From: Anaeromyxobacteraceae bacterium
GTDB lineage: Bacteria; Myxococcota; Myxococcia; Myxococcales; Anaeromyxobacteraceae
Direction: 5' to 3'
Assembly: GCA_027349605.1 (NCBI GenBank)
Contig: DAIEMM010000223.1
Coordinates: forward strand, 1-5,547
Length of the DNA stretch: 5,547 bases
Part shown: positions 1 to 5,326 of the stretch, in pieces
Position numbering within the stretch: position 1 is the stretch's first letter
Layout: every line of letters starts with the position of its first letter
The notes under the pieces: generated by a model
Told to the model about the DNA's origin: nothing
The model's input: the letters and a program-made list of their open reading frames with translations, nothing else
Databases searched by the model: none
Translations under genes and position numbers: made by a program

Positions 1-782
1 GCCGCCTCCTCGGCCACCTCCCACCGTTCGTCCACCAGCGCCTCCCCGAGTGCCGGGAGGATCGTCTCGCCGCCCTCGCCCTCGCGGGCGAGCGCGAGCG
101 CCGCGGCGGTGCGCACGGCGCGGCGCCCGTCGTCCAAGGCCCCGGCGAGCGCCCGGATCGCGTCGGGCCCGGCGATCTCCCCGAGCACCTCCGCGGCGAC
201 GCTCCGCGCCAGGACGGCGTTCGCGCCCTCGTCGCCCTCGGCGCCCGGCGGGGGCGCGAGGGCCTCGGCGAGCGCGGCGACGGCCCGGGGGCCGAAGCGC
301 AAGAGCGCCAACCGCGCGGGCCCCCGCGCGACGGCGTCCGCCAGGCAGGCGACGAGGAGCGGGACGGCCCTCGGCTCGCCCAGCCTCCCGAGCGCCTCGG
401 CGCACCCCGCGTCGGGCCTCCGGGCCAGCGCGCGCAGAAGCAGGTCGGCGGCCCCGGCGCCACCGAGCTCGCCGAGCGCCCGGGCCGCGGCGCTCAGGAC
501 CTCGCCCTCCGCCTGGCGCTCGACCGGGTCGAGCTCGCGCGCCATCGAGTCGGCGAGGACGCGCTCCAGGGCGCTGCGCGCCTCGGCCGTGCCGATCCCC
601 TCGAGGGCCCGCACGGCGAGCTGGCGGTGCGCCGCGATGGGGCCGGGGCGGTCGCGCGCCAGCGCCTCGAGCGCCGGGACCGCTCGCCCGCCGAGCGCGA
701 CCGCCTCGGCGAGCGCGGCCGGGCCGTCGTGGAGGTCCCGGAGGCGGCGGAGCACCTCCTCGGCGCTGGAGCCGGCCGTCAC
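1..782 (-). CDS. HEAT-repeat protein, C-terminus beyond the window (partial)
   Basis: An open frame on the minus strand starts at GTG 782-780 and stays open to the window edge, giving 260 codons with no stop. The product is rich in Ala, Leu, Arg and Glu and is built from short paired amphipathic helices ending in patterns such as ALGELG, ALGRLGEP and VLGEIAGPDAIRALAGAL. HEAT/PBS-lyase-like repeats are visible at about residues 26-60, 93-118, 126-148, 153-177, 189-216 and 220-252. I see no signal peptide, membrane segment or catalytic motif. HEAT repeats form an alpha-solenoid scaffold for protein-protein contact, so the partner cannot be read from the sequence. The start lies 23 nt after the glnA stop on the same strand, which suggests co-transcription with glnA. 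The Shine-Dalgarno is weak, so the exact start is uncertain. An in-frame GTG at codon 10 is the main alternative. Confidence 0.8.
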   Translation of the reverse strand, partial: MTAGSSAEEVLRRLRDLHDGPAALAEAVALGGRAVPALEALARDRPGPIAAHRQLAVRALEGIGTAEARSALERVLADSMARELDPVERQAEGEVLSAAARALGELGGAGAADLLLRALARRPDAGCAEALGRLGEPRAVPLLVACLADAVARGPARLALLRFGPRAVAALAEALAPPPGAEGDEGANAVLARSVAAEVLGEIAGPDAIRALAGALDDGRRAVRTAAALALAREGEGGETILPALGEALVDERWEVAEEA

Positions 783-805
783 GCTCGGAGCCCGGACCCG
801 GCCGG

Positions 806-2224
806 TCAGAGGTCGAAGTAGAGGGCGAACTCGACGGGCGACGGGCGCAGCCGGACCGGCTGGATCTCCTTCTCGTACTTGTAGTCAATCCAGGTCTCGA
901 TCACGTCCTCGGTGAAGACGTCGCCCTTCAGCAGGAACTGGTGGTCCTTGCGCAGGGCCTCGAGTGCCTCGTCGAGGCTGCCCGGCATCTTCGGGATCTC
1001 CTTCAGCTCCTCCGGGGAGAGGCCGTAGATGTCCTTGTCGAGCGGCTGGCCCGGGCTGGTCTTGTTCTCGATGCCGTCCAGGCCCGCCATCAGCATGGCG
1101 GCGAAGGCCAGGTAGCCGTTGCAGGACGGATCGGGCGACCGGAACTCGATACGCTTCGCCTTGGGGGAAGGGGAGTACATCGGGATGCGGATCGAGGCCG
1201 AGCGGTTGCGCGCCGAGTAGGCGAGGTTCACCGGCGCCTCGAAGCCCGGCACCAACCGCTTGTAGCTGTTGGTGGTCGGGTTGCAGAGCGCGGCGAGCGC
1301 CGGGCCGTGCGCGAGGATGCCGCCGATGTACCACATGGCGACGTCCGACAGGCCCGCGTAGCCGTCGCCGGCGAAGAGCGGCTTGCCGCCCTTCCAGATC
1401 GACTGGTGGGTGTGCATGCCGGAGCCGTTGTCGCCGTAGAGCGGCTTGGGCATGAAGGTCACGGTCTTGCCGTGGCGCCGCGCGACGTTCTTGATGACGT
1501 GCTTGAACCACATGAGCTGGTCGGCCATCTGGAGCAGCGGCGCGAAGCGGATGTCGATCTCGGCCTGGCCCGCGGTCGCCACCTCGTGGTGCTGCTTCTC
1601 GACCTTGATGCCGACAGCCTCCATCGTCAGGCACATCTCGGTGCGGATGTCCTGCTGCGAGTCGGTCGGGGAGACCGGGAAGTAGCCCTCCTTGTAGCGG
1701 GGCTTGTAGCCGAGGTTGCCACCGGCCTCCTCGCGGCCCGTGTTCCACTGCCCCTCGACCGAGTCGACCTTGTAGAACGCGTGGTTCACCCCCGCGTCGT
1801 ACCGGACCTCGTCGAAGATGAAGAACTCGGGCTCCGGGCCGAAGTAGGCGACGTCGCCGATCCCGGTCGACTTGAGGTACTTCTCCGCCTTGATGGCGAT
1901 GTTCCGGGGATCACGCGAATAGGACTCCTTGGTGATCGGGTCGATGACGTTGCAGATGAGCGACAGCGTTGGCTCGGCCATGAAGGGGTCGATGACCGCG
2001 GTGGCTGGGTCGGGCACCACCAGCATGTCCGAGGCGTGGATGGCCTTCCAGCCGCGGATCGAAGAACCGTCGAACCCGAGCCCTTCCTCGAAGACATCTT
2101 CCTTCAGCTCGCCGATGGGAACCGTGAAGTGCTGCCAGATGCCGATGAAGTCCATGAACTTCAGGTCCACCATCGTGGCCTTCTTCTCGGCCGCAAGGCC
2201 GAGGACCTGCTTGACGCTCGCCAT
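806..2224 (-). CDS. glnA: Glutamine synthetase type I (GSI-beta-like)
   Basis: This 472-residue enzyme condenses glutamate and ammonia to glutamine with ATP in the cytoplasm, and the family acts as a dodecamer. The length is normal for GSI. Family landmarks are present: FDGSSIRGW (Asp52), metal-ligand glutamates in GPEPEFF (E131, E133) and in HHEVATAGQAEID (E214, E222), GDNGSGMHTHQS (H271), the NPTTNSYKRLVPGFEAPVN loop, NRSASIRIP, and KRIEFRSPDPS (E360, R362). Tyr400 in KDIYGLSPEE aligns with the E. coli Tyr397 adenylylation site, so the subunit belongs to the GSI-beta type and is probably controlled by GlnE. No catalytic residue looks lost. ATG 2224-2222 has an excellent Shine-Dalgarno (GGAGGA, 6-7 nt spacing). 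The gene appears to be first in a unit with the HEAT-repeat gene. Its leader contains a fluoride-riboswitch aptamer, which is unusual for glnA, where PII/NtrC or glutamine-sensing control is common. I saw no sigma-54 promoter upstream. Confidence 0.97.
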   Translation of the reverse strand: MASVKQVLGLAAEKKATMVDLKFMDFIGIWQHFTVPIGELKEDVFEEGLGFDGSSIRGWKAIHASDMLVVPDPATAVIDPFMAEPTLSLICNVIDPITKESYSRDPRNIAIKAEKYLKSTGIGDVAYFGPEPEFFIFDEVRYDAGVNHAFYKVDSVEGQWNTGREEAGGNLGYKPRYKEGYFPVSPTDSQQDIRTEMCLTMEAVGIKVEKQHHEVATAGQAEIDIRFAPLLQMADQLMWFKHVIKNVARRHGKTVTFMPKPLYGDNGSGMHTHQSIWKGGKPLFAGDGYAGLSDVAMWYIGGILAHGPALAALCNPTTNSYKRLVPGFEAPVNLAYSARNRSASIRIPMYSPSPKAKRIEFRSPDPSCNGYLAFAAMLMAGLDGIENKTSPGQPLDKDIYGLSPEELKEIPKMPGSLDEALEALRKDHQFLLKGDVFTEDVIETWIDYKYEKEIQPVRLRPSPVEFALYFDL

Positions 2225-2231
2225 CGTTCGT

Positions 2232-2237
2232 TCCTCC
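2232..2237 (-). promoter_or_regulatory. glnA ribosome binding site
   Basis: On the minus strand GGAGGA lies 7 nt before the ATG at 2224. It is a near-perfect anti-16S match and fixes the glnA start. It is not directly inside the hairpin that follows the upstream aptamer, so fluoride control of glnA, if real, need not act by hiding this site. Confidence 0.85.
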
Positions 2238-2361
2238 GGTGTGGTGACCAGCTAGACTGCGAGTGGCTGACGGGTGATCGGGAACTGCAGGACTGCCGGC
2301 GACGCCGGTTCCGTCCGGCGCGCCATCGCTTCGGGACCCATGTGCCGGAACTGCTCCAGGT

Positions 2362-2379
2362 GCCTCCCTTGCGGGAGGC
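2362..2379 (-). promoter_or_regulatory. GNRA-capped stem-loop in the glnA leader
   Basis: This is a perfect 7-bp stem GCCTCCC/GGGAGGC closed by a GCAA tetraloop on the minus strand. The opposite strand would give the unremarkable loop TTGC, so the structure favours transcription toward glnA. Its 5' arm contains CCUCC, which is complementary to the GGAGG of the glnA ribosome site, so an alternative long-range pairing is possible but speculative. No T-run follows, so it is not a canonical intrinsic terminator. Confidence 0.5.
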
Positions 2380-2402
2380 CCGGTGGGAGCGCCGTGGGAA
2401 CG

Positions 2403-2436
2403 GACTCCTGCCGGCGCCTCGCGCCTTGCAGGAGTC
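2403..2436 (-). promoter_or_regulatory. Expression-platform hairpin of the glnA-side fluoride riboswitch
   Basis: On the minus strand GACTCCTGC (2436-2428) pairs perfectly over 9 bp with GCAGGAGTC (2411-2403). The 16-nt loop can itself form GGCGC/GCGCC. The 5' arm includes the GACTCC strand that closes the aptamer pseudoknot, so hairpin and ligand-bound aptamer exclude each other. In known fluoride switches such a hairpin is the OFF state. Here no U-tract follows (the next bases are CGTTCCC), and no start codon lies close behind the AGGAG in the 3' arm. The output could be termination without a classical U-run, Rho access, or a longer-range effect on glnA. The mutual exclusion is visible in the sequence; the mechanism is inferred. 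Confidence 0.7.
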
Positions 2437-2477
2437 ATCGGCTGCCTGTGGCAGCGGTTGCGGCGGACTCCACCGCC
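2428..2477 (-). promoter_or_regulatory. Fluoride riboswitch aptamer (crcB motif), glnA side
   Basis: Read on the minus strand from 2477, the parts appear in the order of the crcB motif. P1 is GGCG/CGCC (2477-2474 with 2465-2462). The loop is GUGGAGUC. The joining segment is GCAACC. P3 is GCUGCC-ACA-GGCAGC (2455-2441), followed by CGAUGACUCCUGC. GGAGUC (2471-2466) is complementary to GACUCC (2436-2431), forming the diagnostic pseudoknot. The A and U of the reverse-Hoogsteen linchpin in the crystallised Thermotoga petrophila aptamer (A40, U48) are kept at 2438 and 2430. The family senses fluoride through Mg2+ ions held by backbone phosphates. Compared with the plus-strand copy, the 16-nt P1/loop and the 14-nt 3' segment are identical, whereas P3 differs with pairing preserved. 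Recognition rests on memory of the motif and its pairing logic, not on a covariance search. Confidence 0.88.
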
Positions 2478-2495
2478 CTCGTTTCCAGTGACCGC

Positions 2496-2524
2496 AGCCT
2501 ACAAGCCGGCCGGCCGGGCCGCAA
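2496..2524 (-). promoter_or_regulatory. Candidate sigma-70-type promoter for the glnA leader
   Basis: On the minus strand TTGCGG (2524-2519) and TAGGCT (2501-2496) are separated by exactly 17 nt. Each half matches only part of the consensus. What supports it is position: initiation near 2489 would begin the transcript about 12 nt before the aptamer. A closer glnA promoter inside the 178-nt leader cannot be excluded, and if present it would bypass the riboswitch. Confidence 0.4.
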
Positions 2525-2530
2525 CGGGAA

Positions 2531-2540
2531 GGAGGCCTCC
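2531..2540. repeat. GGAGGCCTCC palindrome between the divergent promoters
   Basis: A perfect 10-bp inverted repeat lies in the space between the two candidate -35 elements. It could be an operator for a dimeric regulator shared by the two units, but a short palindrome of this composition can arise by chance in such GC-rich DNA. Confidence 0.2.
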
Positions 2541-2586
2541 CTCCGCCCCGACCCCCCGATCCGGGCGGTCCCCTGGGCTCCCGACG

Positions 2587-2614
2587 TTGATCCGCCCGGG
2601 CATCCCGTTACACT
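2587..2614 (+). promoter_or_regulatory. Candidate sigma-70-type promoter of the dynamin operon
   Basis: TTGATC (2587-2592) and TACACT (2609-2614) are spaced by 16 nt, with four of six matches in each hexamer. They stand out against a GC-rich background. Initiation around 2620-2621 would place the 5' end about 6 nt before the fluoride aptamer, the usual arrangement for a leader riboswitch. Confidence 0.6.
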
Positions 2615-2626
2615 CATGGGGTCTGT

Positions 2627-2674
2627 GGCGGTGGAGTCCGCCCGAACCGCCGGTCCCCGGCCGATGACTCCTGT
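2627..2674 (+). promoter_or_regulatory. Fluoride riboswitch aptamer (crcB motif), dynamin-operon side
   Basis: P1 GGCG/CGCC (2627-2630 with 2639-2642) encloses GUGGAGUC. The joining segment CGAACC is followed by P3 GCCGG-UCC-CCGGC (2649-2661), then CGAUGACUCCUGU. GGAGUC (2633-2638) is complementary to GACUCC (2666-2671), giving the family's pseudoknot. Aligned with the crystallised T. petrophila aptamer, the layout is the same apart from a one-nucleotide-shorter P3 loop. A40 and U48 equivalents are kept (2664, 2672). The A6/U38 equivalents are G (2631) and C (2662), a paired substitution also seen in the other copy. The known role is to turn expression on when fluoride is bound. Here it precedes a dynamin-like GTPase rather than a fluoride exporter. 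No database search was possible, but two independent copies with preserved helices make a chance match unlikely. Confidence 0.9.
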
Positions 2675-2687
2675 GCTTCCGGGAGTC
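2666..2687 (+). promoter_or_regulatory. SD-sequestering hairpin, expression platform of the dynamin-side riboswitch
   Basis: GACUCCUG (2666-2673) can pair over 8 bp, with one G-U, to CGGGAGUC (2680-2687) across a 6-nt loop. The 3' arm contains the Shine-Dalgarno GGGAG (2681-2685), 6 nt before the ATG at 2692. The 5' arm is the same GACUCC that the aptamer pseudoknot needs. Without fluoride the ribosome site would be hidden; with fluoride the pseudoknot takes GACUCC and exposes it. This is an ON switch acting on translation. Confidence 0.8.
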
Positions 2688-2691
2688 AGCC

Positions 2692-4605
2692 ATGGGCGAT
2701 CGGGTCCCCCTTCTCAATCCAGGTCAGGCACGCCACCTGCTGTCCAGCTTCACGAGGGTGGACGACCTGCTGCGCGACGTCGAGGCCCTCTGCCGGGCCG
2801 AGCTCTCGCCGTTCGCCCGCGAGCGGCTCGATCTCGCGGCGGAGGAGGCGCGGTTCCTGGGCTCGTTCGTCGCGGCCGCGCGCCGGCGCATGGTCGAGGC
2901 CTGCGATCGGCTCCGGATCCCGCGGCCCGCTCCGGCCGTGTCGGCGCGCTGGGCGGCCGAGACCTACCTCCACTACGCCGACATCGCGTTCGCCGAGCTC
3001 TCCCCCCAGCGGATGCGCGGGTACGGCTCCCTGGCCGCGGAGGCGGCCGGGGAACTCGCCGACGTGACGCAGTTCCTGAGCCTCCTCATGTCGCGGGGCA
3101 TCGCCCTCCTCCACGAGTCGGAGGGGGGCCGGCTCGCCGAGCGGGCGGCCGGGATCCCGGGGCCGGCCGGCGAGGTGCTCGCGGAGCTGGAGAAGATCAC
3201 CGCCGAGCACGGCCTGTCCGACCTGCGCCCGCTCCTCGCCGCCGCGATCGACCGGGCCGCCTCGGGAACCCTCGACGTGGCGGTGTTCGGCCGCGTGAGC
3301 AGCGGCAAGTCGTCCCTCCTCAACGCCCTCGTCGGCGCGCCGGTCCTGCCGGTCGGGGCGGCCCCGGTCACCGCCGTCTCCATCCTGGTCGCCCGCGGCG
3401 ACCCGGGCCTCACCGCGTGGTTCGCCGACGGCTCCGTCCGCCACGGCGGGCTCGAGGAGGTCGCCGGCCTCGCCACCGAGGCGGCGAACCCCGACAACGT
3501 CCGGGGAGTCCGGGCGCTCGAGCTGCGGGTGGCGGGCCTTCCGGGGGAGCTCCGGCTCGTCGATACGCCCGGCGTGGGGTCGCTCTCCTCCAGCGGGCCG
3601 GCGCAGGCCTTCGCGGTCCTGCCTCGTTGCGACCTGGGGCTCGTGCTCGTCGCCGCCGGGACGGCGATGAGCCACGAGGAGCTCGCGATCGTCCGTGGGC
3701 TCTCCGCCGCCGGGATCCCGCACTGCGTCCTCCTCAGCAAGGCCGACCTGCTCTCCGCGAGCGAGCGCGGGGCGGCGCTCGCCCATCTTGACCGGGAGCT
3801 GGGGCGCGCCCTCGGACCGGGGCACGACGTCGCGGTGCGTCCCGTTTCCGTGCGCCCCGGCTTTTCGGGCTGGCGCGAGGAGCTCCGCGGCGAGGTCCTG
3901 GAGCCGGCCCTGGAGCGGCACCGCCGCGACGGGCCGCGCGCCCTGGCGAGGCGGCTGCGCAGGCTCGTCGCGCTCACGGGCAGCGCTCTCGGGGCGAGGG
4001 GCGACGGCATCGACGGGCCACTCCGGGTGCAGCGCGTGCTCCGGGGAGCCGCCGGCGGCGTCCGGTCCGCGTGCGACGCGCTCGCTCGCGACGGTTCCCG
4101 CCTGCTCGGGCTGGCGGCCGGCGCGGTCGCGGCGGCGTGGAAGCGCCGCGAGGACGGCGGGGAGGCGGCCGAGGGAGCGCTCGGCGCCGGCGTGGCGGAG
4201 CGGGCGCGCCGCGTCCGCTCCGTGCTCGACGAAGCCCACGGCGCGCTGGGGGTGGAGGTGGCCTCCAGGCTCCCGCCGCTCTTCGACCCGGACTTCCTGC
4301 GCGAGTTGCCGGACCTCGCCCCGCCACCGGTGGGCGGCTCCTTCCTCGCCGGGGAGTTCGCCTCCCGCAGGCTGGCCGCCCTGGGACCCGCGCTGGATCG
4401 CGCGCTCCAGCGATACGCCGCGCGGCTGCACGCCTGGGCGGAAGGCGCGCTCCGGGAAGCGGCCGCCGGGGCTGGAGGCGGGCCCGAGGGCGAGGCGCTC
4501 CCGGCCGAGCTGGCGCGGCTCGACGCGATGGCCCTGGAGATGGAGCGCGAGCCGGCCCCGGGGCCGGGCCCCGCGCCCTCCAGATCCCGTCCGGTGGAGG
4601 CCTGA
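2692..4605 (+). CDS. Bacterial dynamin-family GTPase
   Basis: This 637-residue protein has an N-terminal helical region (about 1-190), a GTPase domain (about 193-400) and a C-terminal helical region rich in Arg, Ala and Leu. GTP-binding motifs are clear: P-loop GRVSSGKSS (200-208), a switch-I threonine in APVTAVS (about 227), DTPG (291-294), and SKAD (349-352) in the place of the usual N/TKxD. The order and spacing match dynamin-like proteins, large GTPases that bind and remodel membranes. A moderately hydrophobic stretch (about 471-483) could be a membrane-contact element, but there is no clear transmembrane helix or signal peptide. The C-terminal tail is Pro/Gly rich. ATG 2692 is chosen because GGGAG sits 6 nt upstream within a regulatory hairpin. 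It is the first gene of a tight operon with a phosphoesterase. Its membrane target and physiological role cannot be read from sequence; a part in envelope stress under fluoride is inference. Family assignment is firmer than function. Confidence 0.85.
   Translation: MGDRVPLLNPGQARHLLSSFTRVDDLLRDVEALCRAELSPFARERLDLAAEEARFLGSFVAAARRRMVEACDRLRIPRPAPAVSARWAAETYLHYADIAFAELSPQRMRGYGSLAAEAAGELADVTQFLSLLMSRGIALLHESEGGRLAERAAGIPGPAGEVLAELEKITAEHGLSDLRPLLAAAIDRAASGTLDVAVFGRVSSGKSSLLNALVGAPVLPVGAAPVTAVSILVARGDPGLTAWFADGSVRHGGLEEVAGLATEAANPDNVRGVRALELRVAGLPGELRLVDTPGVGSLSSSGPAQAFAVLPRCDLGLVLVAAGTAMSHEELAIVRGLSAAGIPHCVLLSKADLLSASERGAALAHLDRELGRALGPGHDVAVRPVSVRPGFSGWREELRGEVLEPALERHRRDGPRALARRLRRLVALTGSALGARGDGIDGPLRVQRVLRGAAGGVRSACDALARDGSRLLGLAAGAVAAAWKRREDGGEAAEGALGAGVAERARRVRSVLDEAHGALGVEVASRLPPLFDPDFLRELPDLAPPPVGGSFLAGEFASRRLAALGPALDRALQRYAARLHAWAEGALREAAAGAGGGPEGEALPAELARLDAMALEMEREPAPGPGPAPSRSRPVEA
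4596..4600 (+). promoter_or_regulatory. Ribosome binding site of the metallophosphoesterase gene
   Basis: GGAGG within the last codons of the dynamin gene lies 6 nt before GTG 4607. It decides for this GTG over any upstream in-frame start and implies translational coupling. Confidence 0.7.
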
Positions 4606-4606
4606 C

Positions 4607-5326
4607 GTGCGCATCCTCGTCGTCTCGGACATCCACGGAAACTTCCCGGCCCTGCGCGCGGTCGCGGCGGCGGAGCGCGCCGACCAGGTGCTCTGCCTCG
4701 GCGACCTGGTGGACTACGGACCTCGCCCGGCGGAGTGCGTGGGCTGGGTCCGCGCCAACGCGCAGGCCACCGTGCGGGGGAACCACGACAACGCCGTGGC
4801 GCTCGGCGTCCCCTGCCGGTCGGCCCCGCTCTACCGGCGCCTGTCCGAGGAGAGCCGCCGGCTCACGCTTCCCCTCCTCTCGGACGAGGACCGCTCCTTC
4901 CTCGCCGGGCTCCCGCTGCGCCGTTCGCTCACCGCCGGCGGCCTCCGGCTCGAGCTGATCCACGCGGCGCCGGACGACCCGCTCTACCGGTACCTGCTGC
5001 TGACCGACCGCCAGGCCTGGGAGCGGGCGGTGGAGGACGTCGACGCGGACGTGATCCTCGTCGGCCACACCCACTTCCCGGCGGTGCTCCGGCTCGGCCG
5101 CAAGCTGGTGGTGAACCCCGGCTCGGTCGGTTTGCCCCGGGACGGCGATCCCCGCGCCGGCTACGCCGTCCTGGACGACGGCGAGCCGGAGCTGAAGCGG
5201 GTCGCCTATCCCGTCGAGGAGACCCTGCGCGCCCTGTGGGAGTGGGGCGTCCCCCACGACGTGGCGCGGGGGCTCGAGGGCATCTACCAGACCGGCGCGC
5301 CGCCGCCGCCCGGGTACGTCCGGTGA
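4607..5326 (+). CDS. Calcineurin-like metallophosphoesterase (YfcE/MJ0936-type)
   Basis: This 239-residue protein carries the full metal-binding set of the small calcineurin-like phosphoesterases: SDIHGN (D8, H10), GDLVDYGP (D33), GNHDN (N59, H60), HAAPDDP (H119), GHTH (H154, H156) and the NPGSVGLPRDGDPRAGYAV segment typical of YfcE-like members. Two divalent metals, often Mn2+, are expected to hydrolyse phosphodiesters or phosphomonoesters. The physiological substrate is unknown for most of this group. There is no signal peptide, so it should be cytosolic. The start is GTG, one base after the dynamin stop, with a good Shine-Dalgarno. The end overlaps the next gene by 4 nt. It therefore belongs to the riboswitch-led operon. 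Length and motifs look complete. Confidence 0.92.
   Translation: MRILVVSDIHGNFPALRAVAAAERADQVLCLGDLVDYGPRPAECVGWVRANAQATVRGNHDNAVALGVPCRSAPLYRRLSEESRRLTLPLLSDEDRSFLAGLPLRRSLTAGGLRLELIHAAPDDPLYRYLLLTDRQAWERAVEDVDADVILVGHTHFPAVLRLGRKLVVNPGSVGLPRDGDPRAGYAVLDDGEPELKRVAYPVEETLRALWEWGVPHDVARGLEGIYQTGAPPPPGYVR

Larger units (their letters stand above)
2225..2402 (-). other. Long structured 5' leader of glnA, downstream of the aptamer
   Basis: This 178-nt stretch separates the aptamer-linked hairpin from the glnA start. I see no convincing gene in it. On the minus strand it contains a 7-bp hairpin, GCCTCCC-GCAA-GGGAGGC (2379-2362), whose loop is a GNRA tetraloop only when read on this strand. That supports it being RNA of the glnA transcript. 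A second small stem, CCGGC-GTC-GCCGG, lies near 2308-2296. A 29-codon ATG frame (2341-2252) ends 27 nt before glnA but lacks a well-placed ribosome site. No U-tract follows any hairpin. Confidence 0.5.

Noticed and set aside
2252..2341. A 29-codon ORF upstream of glnA on the minus strand (possible leader peptide)
   Set aside because: The nearest GGAG is about 12 nt from the ATG, and the peptide has no run of Gln or regulatory codons and no membrane segment. It is not supported as a gene.
2403..2436. Intrinsic terminator between the two operons
   Set aside because: The stem is strong, but neither strand shows a T-run after it. It is better explained as a riboswitch expression platform.
50..2491. 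An 813-codon plus-strand open frame and a 268-codon one at 109-915
   Set aside because: They lie antisense to glnA and the HEAT gene. Composition is extreme Arg/Pro/Ala low complexity, typical of shadow frames in GC-rich DNA, with no family motif.
2225..2500. Glutamine riboswitch (glnA RNA) upstream of glnA
   Set aside because: The characteristic core of that motif (GGACGGAAGUAGG-type segment) is not present. The region instead matches the fluoride aptamer.
2225..2560. Sigma-54 promoter for glnA
   Set aside because: No TGGC-N7-TGC-like element with correct spacing was found on the minus strand upstream of glnA.
2428..2674. Cobalamin riboswitch, suggested by GGUG..GUCCGCCGCAACCG
   Set aside because: The leader on the plus side is only about 70 nt and lacks the other cobalamin core elements. 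The full order of helices and the pseudoknot fit the fluoride motif.
2686..4632. A 648-codon minus-strand frame opposite the dynamin gene, and a 480-codon one at 3974-5416
   Set aside because: Antisense shadows of genes with clear GTPase and phosphoesterase motifs. The translations are Arg/Gly/Pro-rich and resemble no family.
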